This document shows positions 1 through 6,419 of a stretch of DNA of 33,822 nucleotides, piece by piece; position 1 is the first letter of the stretch; each line of letters begins with the position of its first letter. Made by a program: the position numbers and the translations under genes. The notes beneath the pieces are model-generated. The model made no database searches and was not told the DNA's origin. It saw nothing but the letters and a program-made list of their open reading frames with translations. The stretch is taken from assembly GCA_022616435.1 (NCBI GenBank), contig JAKEET010000121.1, positions 1 to 33,822 of the forward strand, given 5' to 3'. The DNA is from Gemmataceae bacterium. GTDB lineage: Bacteria > Planctomycetota > Planctomycetia > Gemmatales > Gemmataceae.

Positions 1-58
1 AAATATAGTCGATCGCCCGGCCATTCGGGTAGGTCAAGCTCGTCGGCGCGAGTGATCC
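1..58 (-). pseudogene. RHS/YD-repeat fragment running off the left edge
   Basis: Read on the minus strand, the first ~58 bases give a short in-frame peptide containing LTYPNGRAIDYI. This matches the tyrosine-aspartate (YD) repeat signature of RHS proteins (YPNGR followed by a Tyr a few residues on). The fragment is cut on its N-terminal side by the repeat starting near 53 and continues outside the window. It lies downstream of, and in the same orientation as, the RHS-core ORF at 337-1569, so the two look like pieces of a broken RHS locus. Only about 18 codons are visible, so the call rests on the motif alone. Confidence 0.5.
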
Positions 59-100
59 GCCGATGCATAGCGCCGAAAAGCAGAATGTCCCCTTTTTCCT
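53..100. repeat. Direct repeat copy 1 (AGAATGTCCCC family)
   Basis: About 48 bp, nearly identical to 215-263 apart from a one-base indel. Both copies contain GCGCCGAAAAGCAGAATGTC and run into a CCTTTTT pyrimidine stretch. A shorter third match to the AGAATGTCCCCTTTT core begins at 278. The copies bracket a 114-bp spacer that holds no convincing ORF but contains a small perfect hairpin (CCAAGC-TT-GCTTGG, 185-198). Sequences of this kind are often found scattered near decaying mobile DNA; that association is general knowledge and is not shown here. Confidence 0.75.
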
Positions 101-214
101 CTCCCCTTTTTCCACGATACGACGGTTGACGCGGCGCTTGTCAGAAACGACGGGCCGTTGTTCCTAACATCGCTTCCCCCTTTCCCAAGCTTGCTTGGCG
201 CAACGAATGTCCCC

Positions 215-263
215 TGATCCGCCGATGCATAAGCGCCGAAAAGCAGAATGTCCCCTTTTTCCT
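215..263. repeat. Direct repeat copy 2 (AGAATGTCCCC family)
   Basis: Second copy of the 48-bp repeat at 53-100, with one extra A in the AAGCGCC part. It is followed by a partial copy of its core at 278-292 and then by a pyrimidine-rich tract. Confidence 0.75.
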
Positions 264-280
264 TCCCTGAATAAAGTAGA

Positions 281-338
281 ATGTCCCCTTTTCTTCTCCC
301 CTTTTCTTCTCTCCCTTTTCTTCTCCCCTTTTCTTCTC
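281..338. repeat. Pyrimidine-rich tandem tract
   Basis: Nearly pure C/T on the plus strand, built from about four imperfect copies of a CCCCTTTTCTTCT-like unit. It abuts the stop codon (337-339) of the RHS-core ORF on the minus strand, so the RHS reading frame ends exactly where the low-complexity DNA begins. This suggests that the RHS C-terminal tip was cut off here. Confidence 0.8.
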
Positions 339-1569
339 ACCCTGCCAAACGGCCCTTGTCGTAGTTCTCAAGGTTGTCCCATTGCGTAACCAGCCCGTAG
401 ACGTCCGGAAACGCCAATCGGAAGGCTCGTGCGAATTCTCCGTCCCACAAGTTGCTTGCAAGCTGCGCGACAAATTGCCCCATCGCGATCAGTGTTTGCT
501 TTGGACTGGCAATCGCCTCACCGAGGCCTGTGATCAGCCCCCATGCCTGACTGCCGACCCCTGCCACGAAGCCGCGCCCGAAGTCATACGCGGCGCCTAT
601 CCCCTGAGTGAAACGCGCAATCCAGTCGTTGTAAAGCGGGTTGGGTTGGTGATTGTCCGGCGCGGACGACATTTGCTGCACTTGGTCAAACATCTGCTGG
701 ATTTGCGCGTCCGAGAATTTGCGACCCTTCGTGACGCCGTATTGGATCGTCAAGTCGGTGCTATACCAGTAAGCCGCGCGGACCTGGCCTTCGGCGGCCA
801 AGCCGCTCGGATCGGTGGCGCTCGTGGGGCTGTTTCCGACGTAGCGGTACAGGTTGGCGTCGCCCGCGGCAAAACCGATCGGGTCTACGCTCATCCAGCC
901 AACAATGTCGAAGCTGTACCAGCGGGCGCGGTTGTATTGCAGGCCGGTCGCGCTATCCAACTCGCGGCCGGTCCACTTGTAGCGGTCGCCGTATCCTGGC
1001 TCGGTTTCGTCGGCGACGCCGAAGCCGCCGTAATCGATGTGATCTTGGATCGTACTGGCATCGTCCATGATGTCGCGGATCGAGCCGAGACGGTCGGTCA
1101 GATACCAATCGAGATTGCCGGCGTCGTCGATGCGGGCGAAGACCGCGTCCACCGCGTCGAGGTACAGCCGTCGCGTTGTCGTGGCCTTCATCTTCGACGG
1201 ACCAAGAAGATCCAAACCGAGAATAAACCATGCATCACAGCGTGAACTTGGATGCGTCGCCGGTGCTTTTGACGCACCGATAACGCCCTTCGCACCTTTT
1301 GTTATGGAAGTCGCCGTCTGATCCTTGATCACCAATTCCTGGCGTTGGCCATTCAAGTTAACCTGATTGATCCGGAATGTATTGGAGGATTTGTAAAAGT
1401 CGCCAGACACAGATGGGTCAGGCGAGCCGTTGTCAAAGATCTCGATCTTGCATTCAACGTCACGAAGGGACTCGATGGTCGATTTGTACCCTCCACGAAG
1501 CAATTCCCGCAACGTTAATAGAAGCAGGAAGCAACCCAACAGACCAGGAAACTGCACGCGCCCGACCAT
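337..1569 (-). CDS. Chimeric/truncated RHS-repeat core protein
   Basis: A 410-aa ORF. Residues ~135-257 are a clear RHS-associated core, with YLTDRLGSIRDI near 156-167, GRELDSATGLQYNRARWY near 201-218, and the closing DPIGFAAGDANLYRYVGNSP and ATDPSGL near 229-257. The preceding ~130 residues are not RHS-like: a hydrophobic stretch (7-20) is followed by an unrecognised segment. The many YD repeats that normally precede the core are missing. After the core comes a ~150-aa helical, Gly-rich pretoxin-like region (YDFGRGFVAGVG, WGLITGLGEAI) that ends abruptly at the pyrimidine tract, so a toxin tip is probably lost. The ATG at 1569 has GGAG 7 nt upstream. A stronger AAGGAGG precedes an out-of-frame ATG at 1673, which fits a rearranged 5' end. 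Probably a degraded polymorphic-toxin gene; expression is uncertain. Confidence 0.6.
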   Translation of the reverse strand: MVGRVQFPGLLGCFLLLLTLRELLRGGYKSTIESLRDVECKIEIFDNGSPDPSVSGDFYKSSNTFRINQVNLNGQRQELVIKDQTATSITKGAKGVIGASKAPATHPSSRCDAWFILGLDLLGPSKMKATTTRRLYLDAVDAVFARIDDAGNLDWYLTDRLGSIRDIMDDASTIQDHIDYGGFGVADETEPGYGDRYKWTGRELDSATGLQYNRARWYSFDIVGWMSVDPIGFAAGDANLYRYVGNSPTSATDPSGLAAEGQVRAAYWYSTDLTIQYGVTKGRKFSDAQIQQMFDQVQQMSSAPDNHQPNPLYNDWIARFTQGIGAAYDFGRGFVAGVGSQAWGLITGLGEAIASPKQTLIAMGQFVAQLASNLWDGEFARAFRLAFPDVYGLVTQWDNLENYDKGRLAG

Positions 1570-1750
1570 CGGGAAGTCTCCGCATGGGGGAATTCGCGGC
1601 TATTTTGCGCAGTTACGGTTTGAGAACTTGCAGGCCGTCTCCGCAAAAATGTCATAAACACCATCGAAACCATATGACCTCCTTTTCGCGCCATCGGCTT
1701 CGGCAAGTATACATTAGTCTAGATGTGCGTTTTGAACACGTCGGCTGGCG

Positions 1751-3574
1751 CTAGTTCTCGCCATCAACCACCCGAATCGCGAACAAATCGCGAACAACGA
1801 TCTCCGGCCGGCCCCGGTACTCGGCGACTCGGCCGGTGACGCGAATCCGCTTGCCTTGAAAATGGGCCAACGGATCGGGGACCGCGTCTTCAAAGCGCCG
1901 CCAGTTGTGCAGGACGATGGGGAAGTTCTCCGGGTCGCGGTAGTCCGCGTGGGAGTTCAGGAACAGCGTCTTGCCGTTGCTGCTGAGCGCGGCCGCCTTG
2001 ACGTCCATTTCCACCGTGCATTCCTGGTGGAGAAACCTGTGGGCTTCGGAGCTGGGGATCGGACCGGCGGGGGCTTTGCCGGTCCTGGTCGTGACGACGG
2101 GTTCGCCATTGCTGAGCAGCAGCCAAACCGTGAGCGCCGTTGCCGCGGCAAGAATCACGGCCAAGCCGGCGATGAGCCAGCGTGCCCGCGAGCGTTTCGG
2201 GTTGGCCCGTCCGCCGTTCGGCGACGGCGCAGCTGGCGCTTCTCCCGGCAACGGCGTCTTGAGCCGGGCCGCGGAGCGCGTCTGCGACACCAGCGCCGCC
2301 AGCGTGGCGGCGCTGGACGGTGATGTCGTCGCGGACGCCGCGGCAGCGGACGCCGCGGCAGCGGACGCCGGGGAAGCGGACGCCGCGGCAGCGGACGCCG
2401 GGGAAGCGGACGCCGGGGAAGCGGACGCCGGGGCGGCAGGCAACCGCGCCGACGAGTCGGGGGCGCCGCCGCGGTTCAGGCCGCGGATCGCGTTGCGCGC
2501 CGCCAGGGAGAGCTTGGGCATCTCGTGGTCCGGCGGCGCCGCGATCGCGGCGCCCGTCCACGACGTCAGCGCGTCGACGACTTCGAGCGGCGTTTGAAAA
2601 CGCTCCGAACGGTCCTTGGCCATCATCCTGGCGACGATCGCGCTCAGCTTCCTGGGAGCTTCGGGACGGAGATCGTGGACCGCCGGCGGGTCCAGGAACT
2701 GCACCCACAGGAGCTTCTCGGTGACGTTGCCCTGAGCGAACGGCGCTCGGCCCGTGAGCAGGTAGAAGAAGGTGGCCCCCAGCCCGTAGATGTCGGTGCG
2801 GACGTCGACGTCGTGGCTGTCGAGGGCTTGCTCCGGCGCCAGGTAGTCGGCCGTGCCCAGCACGTTCTTGCCGCCGAGATTGCGGGTGAGGGAATCCTCG
2901 TGCATGAACCGGGCCAGGCCGAGGTCGAGGATCTTGGCGGCGCCTTGCCGGTCGACGAGGATGTTGCCGGGCTTGATGTCGCGGTGCACCAGGCCCGCGC
3001 GGCAGGCGTGATCGAGTCCGGCCGCCGCCTGGGCGATGTAGTGGCAGGCCCGGACCGGATCCATGGGCCCGTGGGCGGCGACAATGTCCTGCAGGCTGGC
3101 GCCGTCCACATACTCCATGACGAACAGGTGCAGCGTCCCCTCATGGTCCATGTCGTAGGCGCGGACGATGTTGGGGTGATCCAGGGCGGCGACGGCGCGC
3201 GCTTCCCGGTAGAAGCGTTCCACGTAGCCGGGTTCCTGGAGGAGATGTTCGGGCAAGACCTTGATCGCCACCGGCCGCTTCAGCAAGACGTGAACGCACA
3301 GGAACACCCGGCCCATGCCCCCTTCGCCCAGCAGTTCGAGGATCTGATACTTGCCCAGCGTGAAGCCGCGCCAGCGCCCTTGCAGCAGCTGGTTGGCCTG
3401 AAACTTGGTCAAGAGACCGTCGCGGACGAGCGCTCGTGCGAGTACGGCCGCGTCCTCCGCGTCGCCCGGGGTGGCGTGTTTTTCCTGGACATAGCGCTCC
3501 AGCGCCGGCTCGTCGACCAGGCCGCTCTGTCGAACCAATTCCAGCAGCGTGCGCCAGGTCCTTGGTTTCGCCAT
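1751..3574 (-). CDS. Membrane-anchored Ser/Thr protein kinase (PknB-like) with C-terminal OB-like domain
   Basis: A Hanks-type kinase of 607 aa from the ATG at 3574. An in-frame ATG at 3619 with a GAGG 4 nt upstream would add 15 residues. Residues ~2-69 form an N-terminal domain seen in many planctomycete kinases. The kinase domain follows: glycine loop GEGGMG (83-88), VAIK lysine 105, catalytic HRDIKPGN (197-204), DLG in place of DFG (217-219) and APE (246-248). A low-complexity Ala/Ser/Pro linker (~381-415), encoded by a 15-bp minisatellite, leads to one transmembrane helix (~466-487). The last ~95 residues look like an OB-fold (FQGKRIRVTGRVAEYRGRPE), probably exported if the kinase faces the cytoplasm. 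All catalytic residues are present, so it should be active. Substrates are unknown, and the gene stands alone, transcribed away from the GMC cluster. Confidence 0.93.
   Translation of the reverse strand: MAKPRTWRTLLELVRQSGLVDEPALERYVQEKHATPGDAEDAAVLARALVRDGLLTKFQANQLLQGRWRGFTLGKYQILELLGEGGMGRVFLCVHVLLKRPVAIKVLPEHLLQEPGYVERFYREARAVAALDHPNIVRAYDMDHEGTLHLFVMEYVDGASLQDIVAAHGPMDPVRACHYIAQAAAGLDHACRAGLVHRDIKPGNILVDRQGAAKILDLGLARFMHEDSLTRNLGGKNVLGTADYLAPEQALDSHDVDVRTDIYGLGATFFYLLTGRAPFAQGNVTEKLLWVQFLDPPAVHDLRPEAPRKLSAIVARMMAKDRSERFQTPLEVVDALTSWTGAAIAAPPDHEMPKLSLAARNAIRGLNRGGAPDSSARLPAAPASASPASASPASAAAASASPASAAAASAAAASATTSPSSAATLAALVSQTRSAARLKTPLPGEAPAAPSPNGGRANPKRSRARWLIAGLAVILAAATALTVWLLLSNGEPVVTTRTGKAPAGPIPSSEAHRFLHQECTVEMDVKAAALSSNGKTLFLNSHADYRDPENFPIVLHNWRRFEDAVPDPLAHFQGKRIRVTGRVAEYRGRPEIVVRDLFAIRVVDGEN
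2331..2435. repeat. 15-bp coding minisatellite, 7 copies, in the kinase linker
   Basis: Seven consecutive 15-bp units alternate between GCGGACGCCGCGGCA and GCGGACGCCGGGGAA types, the last unit slightly diverged. Because the unit is a multiple of 3, copy number can change without shifting the kinase frame. It encodes the Ala/Ser/Pro-rich linker between the kinase domain and the transmembrane helix. Confidence 0.95.
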
Positions 3575-3707
3575 AGACCGATACCCTGGAAACTCGCTGC
3601 TAATCCGTCTTCCTGACATCCATCCTCACAGCAAAGCGTCGTCGAATAAGGAACATTCCGCAACGTGATGGTTTCGGAGAAGCAAAGCCATTTCTACTTG
3701 GATCGAT

Positions 3708-3806
3708 TCAAAGTTGCCTCAGCAAACGGGTGAAGTTCTCGTGAGGGTTTTCCGATTTTCGCGCAAACCACTTGAACTCTTCGCGAGAAGGTATCCAAAA
3801 ATCCAT
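3708..3806 (-). CDS. Possible 32-aa small protein
   Basis: An ATG-to-TGA ORF of 32 codons on the minus strand in the 313-bp gap between the kinase and the GMC gene. It starts MDFWIPSREEFKWFARK and ends FTRLLRQL, an amphipathic composition rich in aromatic and charged residues. An AGGTGA sequence lies 6 nt before the ATG, a good Shine-Dalgarno match and better than most in this window. I recognise no family. It could be a genuine small protein, the start of a leader, or the 3' remnant of a larger gene. Nothing but the ribosome binding site and composition supports it. Confidence 0.3.
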   Translation of the reverse strand: MDFWIPSREEFKWFARKSENPHENFTRLLRQL

Positions 3807-3887
3807 ATCCCATCACCTGGGACCAATGGTCGTGGCCGGGGCTGAGTCTTCGAAGCCCCGGCCACGGGCCAGCTATCGGAGGCGTTG

Positions 3888-5378
3888 ATGCCAGACGATG
3901 CCGACGTCGTCGTGGTCGGCAGTGGCGCCGGCGGCGCGACGTTTGCCCATGAATGCGCCCGCTTGGGCAAGCAGGTCCTCGTTCTCGAACGCGGCCAGCG
4001 CTACGCGTTGCCGCGGCCTGTCCACGACGAGCAGGCCATGCTCATCGACAAAACTCCCTACGACGATCGCCGCATCGAGGTCAACGGCCGCGCTCGCCAG
4101 CTGTACATGGGCGGCGTCGTGGGCGGGGGCACCGCCCTCTACGGCGCCGCGCTCATGCGGCCCAGCGCCGACGATTTTCGTCCCGGCAAGAGCTACAGCG
4201 CTCTCTTGCCGCGTGCCCTCTGGGAGTGGCCGATCGCCTACGAGGATCTGGAGCCGTTCTATTCCGAAGCGGAGATTCTGTTTGGAGTGGCCGGCGACGG
4301 CGACGACGATTTCGGACCGCTCCCCCGGCCCCGCAATGGCTTTCCGCAACGGCCCTTGCCGGTGCATCCGGTCAACCAGCGCTTGATGGAGGCCAATCGC
4401 CGGCACGGGCTGCGGCCATTCCGGTTGCCGCTGGCCATCGATCCCACCCGCTGCCTGCAATGCGGCGTCTGCCCCGGCTACATCTGCCCGACGGGCGCCC
4501 GGCGCTCGGCGGCGCAGCTGCTGGAACCCGCGCCAGCGAACCTGCGGGTCGTCACGAACACCGAAGCCGAGCGGCTCGTCCTGAACGGCAAGGGCGAACC
4601 CGACGGCGTCCAGGCCGTCGACCGTTCGACCGGCCAGCGCGTCGTGTATCGGGCGCGGCGCTATGTCCTGGCGGCCGGCGCCATCGGTTCGCCATTGCTG
4701 CTGTTGCGCTCGGGGATGACGCACCCGTTGATCGGCCGCAATTACATGATGCACTACTCGCCGATCGTGATCGGGATCTTCCGGCGGCGTCTGGACGCCG
4801 GCGAAGCGTTCGTCAAGCAAGTCGGCTTCACGGACTGGTATTTCGGGACGAAGGACTACGCGCACAAGCTCGGCCTGGTGCAATCGCTGCCCGTCCCCGG
4901 CCCGCTGATGCTGCGCAAGGCGGCGCCGCGCTGGCTGCCCCGGACGTTCCTGAGCATGCTGCGGGCCCGCATGTTGCCGCTGGTGGGGATCATCGAGGAC
5001 TTGCCGAACCCGGACAACCGGGTGTCGTGGGGTCCCGACAACCAGCCGAGATTGCAGCATCGCTTCGCCCCCTATGACCTGGAGCGCGGGCGCCGGCTCG
5101 CCGGCTTCACCGCCGGGATCCTCAAGCACGCTGGCGCCGCGTTCTGCCTCACCAGCAAGTTCGGCTCCGAAGAACACGTCGCCCACCAGTGCGGCACCTT
5201 GCGCTTCGGCAACGACCCGGCCGACGCCGTGCTGGACGCCGACGGACGCATGTTCGGGCATTCCAACGTGTTCGCCGTGGACGGCAGCTTCATGCCGACG
5301 TCGCTGGGCGTCGGCCCGGCGCTCACGATCATGGCCAATGCCCTGCGGATCGCACGGATCGTGGCGCCGGAGTGTTGA
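3888..5378 (+). CDS. GMC-family FAD oxidoreductase
   Basis: A 496-aa flavoprotein of the glucose-methanol-choline oxidoreductase family (BetA-like). The ATG at 3888 follows GGAGG with about 5 nt spacing; the TTG one codon earlier is less likely. The N-terminal FAD site is VVVVGSGAGG (Gly 11, 13, 16), ending in LVLERG. A cysteine cluster C189-x2-C192-x2-C195-x4-C200 (CLQCGVCPGYICPTGAR) resembles the Cys-rich segment of some bacterial GMC dehydrogenases and might hold an Fe-S centre. The C-terminal GMC motif is present as HQCGTLRFGNDP, then VFAVDGSFMPTSLGVGPALT. The usual Asn/His before Pro in the second active-site position (GVNPALT) is Gly here, so the catalytic pair may be altered. It is the first gene of the lipid-like cluster; the substrate, presumably an alcohol or aldehyde group, is unknown. 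Confidence 0.9.
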   Translation: MPDDADVVVVGSGAGGATFAHECARLGKQVLVLERGQRYALPRPVHDEQAMLIDKTPYDDRRIEVNGRARQLYMGGVVGGGTALYGAALMRPSADDFRPGKSYSALLPRALWEWPIAYEDLEPFYSEAEILFGVAGDGDDDFGPLPRPRNGFPQRPLPVHPVNQRLMEANRRHGLRPFRLPLAIDPTRCLQCGVCPGYICPTGARRSAAQLLEPAPANLRVVTNTEAERLVLNGKGEPDGVQAVDRSTGQRVVYRARRYVLAAGAIGSPLLLLRSGMTHPLIGRNYMMHYSPIVIGIFRRRLDAGEAFVKQVGFTDWYFGTKDYAHKLGLVQSLPVPGPLMLRKAAPRWLPRTFLSMLRARMLPLVGIIEDLPNPDNRVSWGPDNQPRLQHRFAPYDLERGRRLAGFTAGILKHAGAAFCLTSKFGSEEHVAHQCGTLRFGNDPADAVLDADGRMFGHSNVFAVDGSFMPTSLGVGPALTIMANALRIARIVAPEC

Positions 5379-5385
5379 CCAACGC

Positions 5386-5497
5386 AGAAAACACCAACCG
5401 CGGAGGACGCGGAGGGAAGCAGAAAAGGCAGGAACGGACGGCTACTCTTACCGTCTCTGCGCCCTCTGCGATCTCTGTGGTTGGTTGCTGTACTGAG
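5386..5497. repeat. Imperfect long inverted repeat between GMC and decarboxylase genes
   Basis: The left arm, beginning ACCAACCGCGGAGGACGCGG, and the right arm, ending CTCTGCGATCTCTGTGGTTG, are imperfect reverse complements (AACCACAGAGATCGCAGAGGG against AACCGCGGAGGACGCGGAGGG). Together they fill nearly all the space between the GMC stop (5378) and the psd start. The arrangement resembles a small non-autonomous element or a scattered intergenic hairpin. It may affect read-through between the two genes. Confidence 0.65.
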
Positions 5498-5510
5498 GGT
5501 TGTGACTGCG

Positions 5511-6419
5511 ATGACGCCGACCGAAGTGATGCCAACCGCGATGCCGCCGGCCGACATGATCCGGCGCGAGCAATTCCGCCAGGCCAAGCAGGTCCACGGC
5601 GGGCTGTGGAACTTCCTCGTCGCGGTGCTCGGGGTCAAGCTGGCGCGGTTGCCGTTGCCGACCAGGCGGCTGCGCGCGTCGATCTACCGCACCGTGTTCG
5701 GCAAGAAGTATCCGCCCGGCATCAACGAGGACGAGGCGGAGCAGCCGCTGGCCTCGTACCCGTCGCTCAATGCCGTGTTCACGCGCGGCATCCGCCCGGA
5801 ATACCGGCCGATCGCCGATACGCCGGCGCAGTTCCTGTGCCCGTGCGACGGCGCCGTGCAAGATCTCGGCCGGCTCGACCGCGACAGGCTGCTGACGCTC
5901 AAGGGGATCGAGTACACGCTGGCGGCGCTCTTGCCCGGCGTGGACACGCGGCCGTACGAACACGGACACTACGCGATCATTTTTCTGTCGCCCATCGACT
6001 GCCACCGCGTGTTCAGCCCACAGGACGGCGAGCTGGTCGAGGCGATTCACGTTCCCGGCCATCGGCTGCCGGTGCACCCGCCGTGTCAGCGGGCGGAATA
6101 TCCGGTGTATGCCCTCAACGAGCGGATGATCCTGCGGCTGGCGACCGGCTTGGGGCCGTGCGTGGTCGTGATGATCGCGGGCTGGGGCGTGGGCAACATC
6201 ACGCTGCCGGCGGCGCCGGACTTTCGTCCGCGCCGCAAGAGGCTGACCCGCAAGACGTGGCCGGCGCCGCTGGCCATTCGGCGCGGGGAATGGATCGCGA
6301 CGTTCGAGCTGGGTTCGACGGCGGTGTTGATCACGCCGCCGAGCGCGGAGGCGACTTCCCTGGTTTCGAAGGATCAGAAGGTCAAGTATGGGCAACCTGC
6401 TTTTGCCTACCCGGGCTGA
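5511..6419 (+). CDS. psd: Phosphatidylserine decarboxylase-family pyruvoyl enzyme
   Basis: 302 aa from the ATG at 5511 (a TTG at 5481 would add 10 residues). Family landmarks are in order: CDGAV with the catalytic Asp near 113, LSPIDCHRVFSP with the catalytic His near 165, YALNERM near 200, and the self-cleavage site ELGST near 266-270. The chain is expected to break before Ser269 to form the pyruvoyl group. The family decarboxylates phosphatidylserine to phosphatidylethanolamine at the membrane; some relatives act on free amino acids or specialised metabolites. Length fits the longer, type II-like Psd group. It sits inside an oxidoreductase/aminotransferase cluster rather than beside pssA, so it could be the housekeeping enzyme or a dedicated decarboxylase for an unusual amino-lipid. 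The next gene's chosen start overlaps its 3' end by 32 bp. Confidence 0.88.
   Translation: MTPTEVMPTAMPPADMIRREQFRQAKQVHGGLWNFLVAVLGVKLARLPLPTRRLRASIYRTVFGKKYPPGINEDEAEQPLASYPSLNAVFTRGIRPEYRPIADTPAQFLCPCDGAVQDLGRLDRDRLLTLKGIEYTLAALLPGVDTRPYEHGHYAIIFLSPIDCHRVFSPQDGELVEAIHVPGHRLPVHPPCQRAEYPVYALNERMILRLATGLGPCVVVMIAGWGVGNITLPAAPDFRPRRKRLTRKTWPAPLAIRRGEWIATFELGSTAVLITPPSAEATSLVSKDQKVKYGQPAFAYPG

Noticed and set aside
1..58. Link between SLAPTS in the left-edge RHS peptide and the LAPTS repeats of bioF
   Set aside because: The underlying DNA differs and there is only one unit; chance similarity.
3873..5261. 462-codon minus-strand open frame under the GMC gene
   Set aside because: Same kind of GC shadow; the plus-strand frame has complete GMC motifs.
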